The notes below the pieces were generated by a model that was not told the origin of the DNA, made no database searches, and was given only the letters and a program-made list of their open reading frames with translations. The position numbers and the translations under genes were made by a program. Positions 26,849 through 35,667 of a stretch of DNA of 54,320 nucleotides are shown here, piece after piece. Positions within the stretch are counted from its first letter, which is position 1. Every line of letters starts with the position of its first letter. The DNA is from Bacteroidales bacterium (GTDB lineage: Bacteria > Bacteroidota > Bacteroidia > Bacteroidales > UBA12077), in contig JAHOYT010000091.1 of NCBI GenBank assembly GCA_019038645.1, forward strand, positions 1-54,320, read 5' to 3'.

Positions 26849-27634
26849 TTACAATCCTCTCATCATCATCCTTTCAGTGAACTTAGAAACAGAAATACCA
26901 ATATTAACTTGCACATTGTTTAACACCATACTTGTTTTATGATTTTTCTGAACATTTTTCATTTCCGAATTAGTGATAATCAAAAGACCTGAAATCTCTT
27001 CATATTTTTTTATGGATAATATTTTCAAAAGATCTTCATCTTCATCGTAAAACTCTTTTTTTAATCCGATGAAATTGTCTTTTATAATCCATGTAATGGT
27101 TTTCGTATACATGTAATCTTCGTCTTTTGATACACTTTCAACAACGTAGCATTCTTTATCCTCGATAGTTTCTTCACGTAATAATTTATGAGTATCATCT
27201 TCAAGTTTACGATCACCAAGGTCATCGTAAGTAAAATCAGAACCCATAAAGTAGTCACTTTTACTATCGCTTGAAATTCGTTTTGTCTTTTTCAAAGCAG
27301 GTAGATAAATCCACTGATCATCACTTTTATCTGAATCGTAAGACCAACTCATGAATGATGTGTTTTTAACATCTGCTGGCGAAAGAAAAAACATAATGCT
27401 CTTTTCAACTTCACCCAGATCTTTTGTGAATTGTTTAATTTTTCTTACTCTTTGGTTTCCGCTTTTATTAATAAGAGTCATGGTTAAGTCAGAAGTCTGA
27501 TCATCACCTGTAGGGCGGTTATAAGCTTTCTCAACGATTTGCTTGCCGGTTAAACTTTGACCCGAAACTTCAGGACTAAATCCGATTGCAAAAATTAATG
27601 CAATTAATACTGATGTGATTTGTAATTTTTTCAT
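26849..27634 (-). CDS. Periplasmic LolA-like (outer-membrane lipoprotein-sorting) protein
   Basis: 261 residues. The signal peptide ends near VSG/QS. The sequence follows the LolA_like family: GKQIVEKAYNRPTGDDQTSDLTMTL, IMFFLSPADVKNTSFMSW, DQWIYLPALKKTKRISS, then DYFMGSDFTYDDLGDR. Members are half-barrels that carry a hydrophobic ligand through the periplasm and are often encoded next to MMPL/HAE3 RND transporters, as here. The LPALKKTKRI and FMGSDFTYDDL blocks are the most diagnostic. It is the next gene after the RND transporter, with a palindromic element between them. Confidence 0.87.
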   Translation of the reverse strand: MKKLQITSVLIALIFAIGFSPEVSGQSLTGKQIVEKAYNRPTGDDQTSDLTMTLINKSGNQRVRKIKQFTKDLGEVEKSIMFFLSPADVKNTSFMSWSYDSDKSDDQWIYLPALKKTKRISSDSKSDYFMGSDFTYDDLGDRKLEDDTHKLLREETIEDKECYVVESVSKDEDYMYTKTITWIIKDNFIGLKKEFYDEDEDLLKILSIKKYEEISGLLIITNSEMKNVQKNHKTSMVLNNVQVNIGISVSKFTERMMMRGL

Positions 27635-27686
27635 AATTTTTTCTCCTTATTATTTTATTTTTAAAATTTTCAAGAATTGTTTTTAA

Positions 27687-27817
27687 GAGACAGTCCAAAA
27701 AGACATTTTTTGTCATCTCCAACTCGATTGGAGATCTCGTAATGAATTGTATCACTGTCAAATATGAGATTCCCTTATTCAAGGGAACGACAGTTCTGTG
27801 ACTTTTTGGACAGCCTC
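27687..27817. repeat. 131-bp palindromic MITE-like element overlapping the RND gene 3' end
   Basis: Outer arms 27687-27705 and 27797-27817 are near-identical inverted repeats around GTCCAAAAAG. Inside are two perfect hairpins: an 8-bp stem at 27715-27735 and a 7-bp stem at 27770-27787. The last 12 codons and the stop of the RND transporter are read from this element. There is no coding capacity of its own; a non-autonomous mobile element or structural repeat is likely. Confidence 0.65.
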
Positions 27818-30274
27818 CTTTAGTTTATTATTATTTTTCTTTTTAAAATAGATATTCGATACTTTTAATAAAACCAGCATTACTGTTACTGTTCCAACAA
27901 AACTGGTAAACATATTAAGCGATACTAATGCACCAAGTTCTCTGTTTGGTGGAAATACGGAAAATAAAAGAACCATAAAACCTGCAATTACTACAATAGC
28001 GTTATAACTGATTGCTCTGCCGGAGTGTGCCATAGTTTTTTGTGCAACAAGCAACTTATCATCTGATTTTGAAGCGTTAACACGATATTGTTCAATAAAA
28101 TGAACAGCATAATCAATTCCTATACCGATTGCGATACTGGAAAGGAGTGCAGTTGTGGTATTTAATGGAATATCAAGGAAACCCATTATTCCAAAACTAA
28201 TTAAAGCTGTAATGGTAATAGGAATGGCTCCAATTAAACCTATTTTATAATTTTTGAACATTAGTGATAGAAGAATAATTACTATTATTAATGATAGTAT
28301 TAAGCTCATTATTTGTCCTTCCAGAATTAAGTCGGTAAATACTAAGCCTTTATAACCACTTCCGGCATAATTCATTGTAATTCCGTATTTTTCAAAATCA
28401 GCTTTATATGAGTCAATGATTTTAATTGCAGAATTTATTGCTTTAGAATTATCGCTTTTTAGCTGGAAAGTAACATTCAGTTTAGCATAATCATAATCGA
28501 CAACCTTATTCAGATTTTCAGGATCGCCTGACATTTCGTAAAGTAATAAATACTGAGCTATCATTTTTTGAGCTAATGAATCCAGTGGCTCCGAATCCAG
28601 AATTGCTAGTTTAGTTTTCAATTCCTTAGCTAATGTACTCTGACGTTCTAAATCCAGACTTGCCAAAAGTTGAGCTACTGAATCACGTTCAGCTAAATGC
28701 TGGTTTACCAAATACTGATTATCAGGGATTGCATTAAACTTTTCTTTATCAGCATTCATTACCTTATTCATACGCTTAGTATAATCAGTAAGAGTAAAAG
28801 AATTCCCAACAACTTCCAGATCATTTTCCAGTTGATCTTGCATCTGGTCTACTAATGTTAATACATCGGGGTTTTTGAATACATCTTTTTTACCTTCTGA
28901 ATCTAAAATCAGGTTAAGTGTTGTTGTTCCACCAAAATGATCATTTATAAATTTGTCGGTAAGTACAATCTCGCTGTCTTTTTCGAATTTATCAAGGAAG
29001 CTGGAATTGATCCAGATTTTTTGCATTCCAACAATCGATAGAATAATAATAGCAGCAGTAACAAATATAGAAACACTTTTACGTTTTAGTACTTTTGCAG
29101 CAAAACCATAAGCAAGATTAGTCTCTAAGCTTGATTCACCCTTTTTGGATTTTTTAACTTTTGGTAATCCAAATATCATAATTCCTGCTGGAATTAATAC
29201 TAAAGAAAATACCATTGCCATTAATACACCAAAAGCAGTGAAAATACCAAAGTATTTAATTGGATAAACCTGAGATGTAAGTAAGGAAATAAATCCTACG
29301 GCTGTTGTAATTGATGTCATTACTACAGGTTTCCACATATGTTGAAGCATATCAAGTGTTGCTTCTTTTTTGCTTGCATCCGGATTTTTCCGCAGAAATA
29401 GTTGTAAATGACTGTATAAATGTATCCCGTCTGCAACTCCTATTGCAATGAGCATTACCGGGATCATTGTTGAAACCGCATATATTGGGATATTTACTGT
29501 AGCCATTAGACCAAATGCCCATACTACACTGAAAAATACAACAGCCATTGTGAGTAATGTACTTTTCACACTTCGTAATGTTAAAAACAAAACTAAAGTA
29601 ATAACCAGTAAAACGATTGGCACCATTTTCATCATATCGGCAGGGCCAAGAAGAGCCATCGTGCCTTCAACAATCGGGCGGCCTGCAATATGAATTTTAA
29701 TATCATCTGTTTCGTAAGAAGCTGCAAGAGAATGTATCTCTTCATAAAATTCCTGAGTAAATACATCGTCTCTGATTTCGGCAATTATTACTGTCACAGT
29801 TTCATCATAAGAAACTAAACGGCCAAAAGTCATTTCATTATTTTCAACATTACTTTTTAGTTCATTTAACTTTTCTTCAGACTTAGGTACACGTTTATAA
29901 AAAGCTTTAACATCCATTCCTTCTTCATTGCCAATGATATTATCGGCAGTATATAAGGATGTTACATCAGCTTTTTCAATCTCGTTCATTTTCTGCAACC
30001 TTTTAGTAAGCTGCTTTAAAGTATCTAAAGTTGCAGTATTAAATATGCCATTTTTATTTTCAATGGCTACAATTATACCATCATTAATTCCAAACCATTC
30101 TTCGGCCTGATCGCTGTAAACAAATGCCGGATGATCTTGTGGCATGTACTTATCAAGATCGGTTTCCATTCTTGAATTTTGTTTCATTTGCATGAAAAGC
30201 AGAGCGCTAATAATAATAGTTAATGCAATTACAATCCAGGGTGCGTTTAATAATTTTTTTAAAATGTTTTCCAT
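27779..30274 (-). CDS. MMPL/HAE3-type RND transporter
   Basis: 831 residues with the two-fold RND layout: TM1 (about 13-30), a periplasmic loop, TM2-6 (about 215-370), TM7 (about 400-418), a second loop and TM8-12 (about 655-810). Typical MMPL blocks are DLDKYMPQDHPA, IAIGVADGIHLYSHLQ, TSITTAVGFISLLTS and IAIGIGIDYAVHFIEQYR. HAE3/MMPL transporters move lipids and other hydrophobic molecules out of the inner membrane. The gene lies between a small membrane protein and the LolA-like carrier. Its last 12 residues (EAVQKVTELSFP) come from a palindromic repeat, so the original C-terminus has been replaced or extended. Confidence 0.92.
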   Translation of the reverse strand: MENILKKLLNAPWIVIALTIIISALLFMQMKQNSRMETDLDKYMPQDHPAFVYSDQAEEWFGINDGIIVAIENKNGIFNTATLDTLKQLTKRLQKMNEIEKADVTSLYTADNIIGNEEGMDVKAFYKRVPKSEEKLNELKSNVENNEMTFGRLVSYDETVTVIIAEIRDDVFTQEFYEEIHSLAASYETDDIKIHIAGRPIVEGTMALLGPADMMKMVPIVLLVITLVLFLTLRSVKSTLLTMAVVFFSVVWAFGLMATVNIPIYAVSTMIPVMLIAIGVADGIHLYSHLQLFLRKNPDASKKEATLDMLQHMWKPVVMTSITTAVGFISLLTSQVYPIKYFGIFTAFGVLMAMVFSLVLIPAGIMIFGLPKVKKSKKGESSLETNLAYGFAAKVLKRKSVSIFVTAAIIILSIVGMQKIWINSSFLDKFEKDSEIVLTDKFINDHFGGTTTLNLILDSEGKKDVFKNPDVLTLVDQMQDQLENDLEVVGNSFTLTDYTKRMNKVMNADKEKFNAIPDNQYLVNQHLAERDSVAQLLASLDLERQSTLAKELKTKLAILDSEPLDSLAQKMIAQYLLLYEMSGDPENLNKVVDYDYAKLNVTFQLKSDNSKAINSAIKIIDSYKADFEKYGITMNYAGSGYKGLVFTDLILEGQIMSLILSLIIVIILLSLMFKNYKIGLIGAIPITITALISFGIMGFLDIPLNTTTALLSSIAIGIGIDYAVHFIEQYRVNASKSDDKLLVAQKTMAHSGRAISYNAIVVIAGFMVLLFSVFPPNRELGALVSLNMFTSFVGTVTVMLVLLKVSNIYFKKKNNNKLKEAVQKVTELSFP

Positions 30275-30286
30275 TTTTATCTTTTT

Positions 30287-30304
30287 TTAATTAGTACTCA
30301 ATAA
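30287..30304. promoter_or_regulatory. TetR-operator-like motif, third copy
   Basis: TTAATTAGTACTCAATAA, similar to the motifs at 30778-30795 and 31438-31455. It lies between the small membrane protein gene and the RND gene. It is weaker than the other two and may be decayed or coincidental. Confidence 0.35.
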
Positions 30305-30319
30305 AATAGATCTAAAAAA

Positions 30320-30739
30320 TCAATTGTTCTGAGTCACTTTCTTTTGTGCATTTTTCCTGGGTCTACAAATAGTAAAATATGCAAGTAACACAAAGACTAT
30401 TGTAATAAGTATTCTAAATCCCATTGCACCAATTGTTTTTGTTTCATAAATACCACCCTGATTGATGTGAATAAATAAGCCAAAAAACGCTGTTATGAGA
30501 ATTACTAATGAGGCAACCATAAATTTGGTGGTCCATTTGCTGTTTTTAATAAAACCATAAGCGGCAAAAAGATAGAGAATACTGCTAATGGAATTTGCCC
30601 ATACAACTAACAATACATAATTGCCTTCTTTTTCTCTAATATCGAATAGATCAAATATCACAGAACCACTTAGAAATAAGGTGAGCAGTCCAAATACTGT
30701 TAATGCAACTGCTATTAAATAAGGAAGTTTCTTTTTCAT
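30320..30739 (-). CDS. Four-TM small membrane protein of unknown function
   Basis: 139 residues with four hydrophobic helices (about 8-32, 43-64, 72-91 and 105-125) and a Lys/Arg/Asn-rich cytoplasmic tail. No family is recognised with confidence. It is the first gene after the TetR-operator-like site and lies 45 bp before the RND transporter, so it should be made with it. It could be an accessory subunit. Confidence 0.7.
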   Translation of the reverse strand: MKKKLPYLIAVALTVFGLLTLFLSGSVIFDLFDIREKEGNYVLLVVWANSISSILYLFAAYGFIKNSKWTTKFMVASLVILITAFFGLFIHINQGGIYETKTIGAMGFRILITIVFVLLAYFTICRPRKNAQKKVTQNN

Positions 30740-30777
30740 AATTTTTTTATTAGTTGTTTCTGTTTATTTTATTTATG

Positions 30778-30795
30778 TTAGTTAATACTCACTAA
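30778..30795. promoter_or_regulatory. Candidate TetR operator at the head of the envelope operon
   Basis: TTAGTTAATACTCACTAA has matching 5-bp outer arms (TTAGT/ACTAA). A close copy lies in front of the tetR gene at 31438-31455. It is 39 bp before the start of the small membrane protein gene. Confidence 0.55.
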
Positions 30796-30804
30796 TGGTT
30801 GTTA

Positions 30805-30847
30805 TAAAAAATAATCATTAATAGAAATTAATCTTATTAATGATTAT
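30805..30847 (-). terminator. AT-rich hairpin terminator after tetR
   Basis: A perfect 12-bp inverted repeat (30811-30822 and 30836-30847) abuts the tetR stop codon and is followed by a T run on the minus strand. It would separate tetR from the operon. Confidence 0.6.
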
Positions 30848-30848
30848 G

Positions 30849-31424
30849 CTATTTAGCCAGACTTAATAATGTGTTAAATAATTCATTTCCTTTATTTTGT
30901 AAATTAAAACTATGACCTGAATATTTCCATTTACGTACTAACAGGCGTACAGATCCAAAAAATATTAGAGTAAATGATTCAATATTAAGTTTTTCTGATA
31001 TATGTTTTGATTTTTGTAATTCTATAAAAATAGAGCTAACTATTTTCTCATTCATTGCATGTATTTCATTAACTTTATCAGAAAGAAGATTTTCATTCTG
31101 AAAAATTTCTTCAGAAAAAATTACGGATATTAAAGCAGGATTTTCAATAAATTTCATAAATAATTTATTGAAGAACAATTTTAATTTAGTTAAAGGATCT
31201 ACATCATTCTTATTAAATGCTTTTTGATTCTCAATCAGATTTTGCATAAAGGATTCTAGAATTTCATTAAGAATAGCAAACTTACTTTCAAAATGTCGAT
31301 AAATACCGGGTTCAGAAATACCAATTTCTTTCGATAAATTTTTAATGGTAAATCCCTGAATTCCTTTGTTATCAATTAACTTAATTGATTCTTCGATTAT
31401 TTGTTGTTGCCTTTCAGATAGCAT
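30849..31424 (-). CDS. TetR-family regulator of the envelope operon
   Basis: 191 residues. The N-terminal helix-turn-helix (QQIIEESIKLIDNKGIQGFTIKNLSKEIGISEPGIYRHFESKFAIL, about 6-52) is canonical TetR. The C-terminal helical ligand domain is not diagnostic but carries a hydrophobic helix (FTLIFFGSVRLLVRKW). It lies upstream of the RND cluster on the same strand, behind its own terminator. Matching operator-like sites precede both tetR and the operon, so autorepression and repression of the operon are likely. The ligand is unknown; a lipid or fatty acid would suit the neighbours. Confidence 0.9.
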   Translation of the reverse strand: MLSERQQQIIEESIKLIDNKGIQGFTIKNLSKEIGISEPGIYRHFESKFAILNEILESFMQNLIENQKAFNKNDVDPLTKLKLFFNKLFMKFIENPALISVIFSEEIFQNENLLSDKVNEIHAMNEKIVSSIFIELQKSKHISEKLNIESFTLIFFGSVRLLVRKWKYSGHSFNLQNKGNELFNTLLSLAK

Positions 31425-31437
31425 TTACTAAAATAAG

Positions 31438-31455
31438 TTAGTTAGTATTCACTCG
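31438..31455. promoter_or_regulatory. Candidate TetR operator in front of tetR
   Basis: TTAGTTAGTATTCACTCG shares 14 of 18 bases with the 30778-30795 site. It directly follows the -7 box, so it would cover the transcription start. Confidence 0.5.
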
Positions 31456-31487
31456 CAAAGATAAGTTGTGAATTATCTTTTTCCAAA
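31456..31487 (-). promoter_or_regulatory. Promoter of the envelope-operon tetR (TTTG - 20 bp - TATCTTTG)
   Basis: On the minus strand, TTTG at 31484-31487 and TATCTTTG at 31456-31463 are 20 bp apart, fitting the Bacteroidota primary-sigma consensus. Confidence 0.6.
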
Positions 31488-31654
31488 TTTAAACTGAAAT
31501 ATTTTTACGGTAATTCTGTAAATGATAGATTATGAGTTAATTAAAAAAACTACAGTTGTTATAAAATTTTATTTCTATAGCAAAGTTTAGTAAAATAATA
31601 AGATATTTAAACTAAATGGTTTAAATAAATAGTAGGTTATAATTCATGGTCAAT

Positions 31655-31692
31655 AAAAAAAGAGATTGCCGATCTAGACAATCTCTTTTTTT
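31655..31692. terminator. Strong terminator after the LRR/HYDIN protein gene
   Basis: A perfect 14-bp stem (31655-31668 and 31679-31692) with a 10-nt loop and A/T runs on both sides, 25 bp after the stop codon. Confidence 0.85.
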
Positions 31693-31717
31693 GAAATTTT
31701 ATATTATCCCGTTAAGT

Positions 31718-34700
31718 TTATTCTTTAATAAATTTAATAGTTTCTTTTATATTAGATGATTTAATAAAGTAAATACCACTTCTAAATTCACTAATATCAA
31801 TTTCCAATAAATTATCTTCAAGATTCTTTTCTAATACAAGTGCACCAATGGCATTGTATATTTTTATTGTATTATTATTTTGGAATCCTTTTAAATAAAT
31901 TTTATCAACAGCAGGATTAGGATAAACAGATCGTTTTGTAATTAATGGATTATCAATACCTGTAGCATCTATTCCTGTTCCACTTGCAGCAATTGTACTA
32001 GTACCACTTATTGCATCACTTGTTACAGATATATCTCCACTATACGTTGTGGTTGCTGTTGGGTTAAATGTTACTGTAACATCTTCTGAGCCACTAGCAG
32101 CAACTGTTACAGTTGTTGTGCTAACTGTAAAACCCGTAGGTAAAGTAATATCCGTAACGCTTAGTTCAGCATTTCCTGTATTACTAATAGTTAAAGTCGC
32201 ATCAGCTGTAGTACTAATATCAACATCTCCAAAGGTCATATTACCGGATAAACTAATAATAGCAGCCATTCCGGTACCGGTTGCAGCAATTGTGTTAGTA
32301 CCACTTATTGCATTACTGGTAACAGTTATATCACCGGAGTATGCTATTGCATCCGTAGGAGTAAAGGTTACGGTAACATCTTGTGATCCACCGGCAGCAA
32401 CTGTAGTGCTTGTTGCACTAACTGTAAAGCCTGTTGGTAAAGTAATGTTTGTTACATCCAGTTCATCATCACCTGAATTGCTAATTGTAAGTGTTGCATC
32501 AGCAGTATTTCCAACATCTACATTGCCAAACGCCATAGTACCAGTTAATTCAATAATTCGAGTTGTTCCTTTGCCTTTAACAGTTACAATACTATCACCT
32601 CCTGTTGCATTGCTATGCACAATTGCAGAGCCAAAGTATAAATGAGCATCTGTAGGACTGAACGTTACTAATACATCCTCTTGAGCTTCAGCTGCTATTG
32701 CATATGTGCTTGTGGTAACAGAAAATCCGGCAGGTAATGTTATATCGGTAACATTTAGTGTGGAATTACCGGGATTATAAATAGTTAAAGTTTCAGTGCT
32801 TGTACTATTTGCATCTACAGTACCAAAATCTTCATTAGTAATAGTCACTTCGATACCTGCACCATCTATAACAGTTATTAATTCAGTAGTTATGGATACT
32901 CCGCTATTTGTCATGGTAACATAATATACACCAACAATGTCAATTATAAATTTACCAATGTTATTTTGCGCAATTTGGCTATCATCACTATTATCATAAA
33001 GTGTAAATGTAGAAAATATGTCACTACCATTAATGTCTATTGTATCTTCACCTTCATAATATACACTATCGCCAATAGCCATAAAAACCGGATCATAAGG
33101 CATTTGATTAGAGAAATTTCTATTTGAAACTGAAGGTAAATTATACGCTGGAGCAGCTTGTGATAAAGGCAGTTTATTATTTTGGACATAAATATTAGTT
33201 AGACTTGTAAGACCTGTTACATCCAAAGTTTCAAGTAAATTATCATAACAATTTAATGAATTTAAACTTGTTAAGCCTGTAGCATCTAAATCTGTCATGT
33301 AATTATATTCAATGTCTAATTGTATTAAGGCTGTACAATTTGTTAAATCAATAGAAGATAATTTACATTCATCAGCATAAAGATATTGAAGACCGGTACA
33401 ACCTGACGCATTAATACTTTCCAGATTTTTACTGTCATCAGCATCTAATCTATAAATAGTTGTAATATCCGAAATATCGAGATTTGTAATATTACTTTGA
33501 TCAATATCTAAATTGTTCAAAGAAGTACAACCTGTTAAATTAATGCTCTCTAAAGAATAGCAATAACTGGCATATAAATCGTATAGATCTGTACAACCTG
33601 AAACATCTATGGTGATTAGATTTTCACATTCATATATATCAAAGTAATAAAGATTTGTATGTCCTGAAAAATCAAGGCTTGCAATATTACTTTCATAAAT
33701 ATGAACTTCATATAGACTGTCACAACCAGTAGTGTTAATACTTTCAAGCATCTTGGTGCTACTAGCATAGATATTTTCAAGTTTCGTTAATCCCGATAAA
33801 TCTAATGTTGTAATATCTGTTTTACTACATCTGATTTCCAAAAGATTTTCTAAACCGGAAACATTAATTGCTGTAATATTGTTATTTGCATCGCAACGGA
33901 AAAGTTCTAAGGAGTCAAGACCTGCGGCACTAATTGAACCGGAGAGATTTGTTGGTGCCGCTGATTCAGTACCATTGCTTAAATTAAGTTCTAATAATCT
34001 ACCTGATACAGTGTCCCAATCACAACCATCCCATAAAAACGGCTCGATTTCTGTTTCCCAGTTAAGTCCGGTTGCATCTGTAAAATTATTATCAATTATG
34101 GCTTGCAATATAGCAAGATCAACAGTACTGGCATTTACATCTTTTACAAGTACTTCAACATAAATTTCATATCCCTGATTATTCATGTTCAGATTATATA
34201 TCCCAGTTGTGTTTATCGTAAATAAGCCTGTTGTATTTTGATCTACCTGAATGTCTAAATGGTCATAAAGAGTAAAAGTGGTAGTGTTACCATCAATTTC
34301 TGCTTCGATACTATAGTCAATAGTACCTCCGGCATCAATAACATCTTTATGGATTTGTGGATCGTATTCAATGGATGACATTGATGGCCACTCTATAAGG
34401 GGAATTAGATCTGATAAAAACATTTTATTTCCGTATAAAGTAAGATAGTCTAAACTTGAACAGCCCGTAATATCTAAAGTGTCTAAGGTGCTTTCATGAC
34501 ATTTCAATGTTTGTAAATTAGCGAGATTTTTTACATTTAGAGTCTTAAATCCGGCATTACCGGAATACACGTATTCAAGATTTTTACATGTAGATAAATC
34601 TAAATTTTGAACACTATTATAGCTGACCTTAAGTTCAATTAAACTTGTGTCTCCGGTTACATTTAAACTAGTAAGATTATTTCTCTTACAATGCAACATC

Positions 34701-35386
34701 TCTAAATTTTTCAGATTGGAAGCATCGAAACTTGTTAATTTATTACTAGCACAACTAATTTCAACTAAACTGTCTAAACCATTAACAAGAAGAGAAGTTA
34801 TGGAGTTATTAGAGCACTCAATATCTGTAATATTTGTACAACTTGTAAAATCCAACTCGGTTAGTAGGTTGTACTGGCACTTAATATAATCTAAGCTCGT
34901 ACATCCATCTACATTAATACTTGTTAACTGAGCTTCACGGCAATGTATTTCATATAAACTAGTTAAACCGGATGCATCTAAGGTAGAAACCATTGTTTGA
35001 CTAAGTCGCAAATCTTCCAGTTTTAATAAGCCTGAAACATTAATAGAAGTTACCTCTTCATTAGCATCAACACGGAAAAGTTCCAAAGAATCTAATGCCG
35101 TAACATCAATACTTCCTGTTAAGTAAGTTGGTACAATGGCTGAATTTCCATTACTTAAAAATAATTCCGAAATACGTTTAGGAGTTGCTGTAGTCCATGT
35201 AACAGCATTCCAAAGACTCGTGTCGGATTCTGTTTGCCAGTTCAATTCTGTCTGTTCTGTAAAGTTGTTATACATAATGCTTTGCAAAACTGCAATGTCA
35301 TCAGGGTGGTAGTTTTGCGCATTTACAATTGAGGATAGAGATAAAAAGGTAATTAGAAAAATAAGAAGTAAATGTTTTTTTTTCAT
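31718..35386 (-). CDS. T9SS-secreted leucine-rich-repeat and HYDIN-like surface protein
   Basis: 1222 residues. After a signal peptide (ending near VNA/QN) come two homologous leucine-rich-repeat blocks, about 30-330 and 430-745. Their units are near 21 residues (LVEISCASNKLTSFDASNL type) and each begins with an ILQxIxxNNFT...LNWxTE...LW cap. A beta domain follows each block. Three tandem HYDIN/choice-of-anchor-D modules of about 88 residues (FGNVDVG ... LTISNSG ... VTFTPTD) follow, and then a type A T9SS sorting domain (SVYPNPAVDKIYLKG ... FRSGIYFIKS). It should be displayed at the surface, probably for binding. A TAAATTTG box at 35469-35476 is a weak promoter candidate. It is monocistronic. 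Confidence 0.9.
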   Translation of the reverse strand: MKKKHLLLIFLITFLSLSSIVNAQNYHPDDIAVLQSIMYNNFTEQTELNWQTESDTSLWNAVTWTTATPKRISELFLSNGNSAIVPTYLTGSIDVTALDSLELFRVDANEEVTSINVSGLLKLEDLRLSQTMVSTLDASGLTSLYEIHCREAQLTSINVDGCTSLDYIKCQYNLLTELDFTSCTNITDIECSNNSITSLLVNGLDSLVEISCASNKLTSFDASNLKNLEMLHCKRNNLTSLNVTGDTSLIELKVSYNSVQNLDLSTCKNLEYVYSGNAGFKTLNVKNLANLQTLKCHESTLDTLDITGCSSLDYLTLYGNKMFLSDLIPLIEWPSMSSIEYDPQIHKDVIDAGGTIDYSIEAEIDGNTTTFTLYDHLDIQVDQNTTGLFTINTTGIYNLNMNNQGYEIYVEVLVKDVNASTVDLAILQAIIDNNFTDATGLNWETEIEPFLWDGCDWDTVSGRLLELNLSNGTESAAPTNLSGSISAAGLDSLELFRCDANNNITAINVSGLENLLEIRCSKTDITTLDLSGLTKLENIYASSTKMLESINTTGCDSLYEVHIYESNIASLDFSGHTNLYYFDIYECENLITIDVSGCTDLYDLYASYCYSLESINLTGCTSLNNLDIDQSNITNLDISDITTIYRLDADDSKNLESINASGCTGLQYLYADECKLSSIDLTNCTALIQLDIEYNYMTDLDATGLTSLNSLNCYDNLLETLDVTGLTSLTNIYVQNNKLPLSQAAPAYNLPSVSNRNFSNQMPYDPVFMAIGDSVYYEGEDTIDINGSDIFSTFTLYDNSDDSQIAQNNIGKFIIDIVGVYYVTMTNSGVSITTELITVIDGAGIEVTITNEDFGTVDANSTSTETLTIYNPGNSTLNVTDITLPAGFSVTTSTYAIAAEAQEDVLVTFSPTDAHLYFGSAIVHSNATGGDSIVTVKGKGTTRIIELTGTMAFGNVDVGNTADATLTISNSGDDELDVTNITLPTGFTVSATSTTVAAGGSQDVTVTFTPTDAIAYSGDITVTSNAISGTNTIAATGTGMAAIISLSGNMTFGDVDISTTADATLTISNTGNAELSVTDITLPTGFTVSTTTVTVAASGSEDVTVTFNPTATTTYSGDISVTSDAISGTSTIAASGTGIDATGIDNPLITKRSVYPNPAVDKIYLKGFQNNNTIKIYNAIGALVLEKNLEDNLLEIDISEFRSGIYFIKSSNIKETIKFIKE

Positions 35387-35607
35387 GATTAAGCGTTTTG
35401 GTTAGTATCTAAATTCCAATTGAAGTAGTTCCAAAAAACAATTCTGGCTTAAGAGAATAGAGGGATAACAAATTTAACGCTTTATTTTTTTAAAGTCAAT
35501 TTATATTATTAAAATTGAGAAATTATTAAAGTATATTAAATCAGTAGGATATAAAACAAAATATAAAAAATGGTATTAAAAACTTGCATTGTTTTAATAA
35601 AAATGTC

Positions 35608-35615
35608 TATCTTTG
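35608..35615 (+). promoter_or_regulatory. -7 box TATCTTTG of the efflux-operon tetR
   Basis: Matches TAnnTTTG and is identical to the box of the other tetR gene in this window. The -33 element is poor (CTTG at 35583-35586). It is followed at once by direct repeats. Confidence 0.5.
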
Positions 35616-35620
35616 ACCAG

Positions 35621-35643
35621 TTGGTTAAATCGGTTGGTTAAAT
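35621..35643. promoter_or_regulatory. Direct-repeat operator candidate (two TTGGTTAAAT copies)
   Basis: TTGGTTAAAT occurs at 35621-35630 and 35634-35643, a 13-bp period just downstream of the -7 box and 25 bp before the tetR start. It is a likely autoregulatory site. Confidence 0.5.
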
Positions 35644-35667
35644 TATATAGTTAATATTTGTTGCTTT

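Noticed and set aside
32049-32645. Long open frame on the plus strand (198 codons)
   Set aside because: It lies wholly antisense to the HYDIN repeats of the LRR protein and its composition (Val/Ala-rich repeats) mirrors them; no family match.
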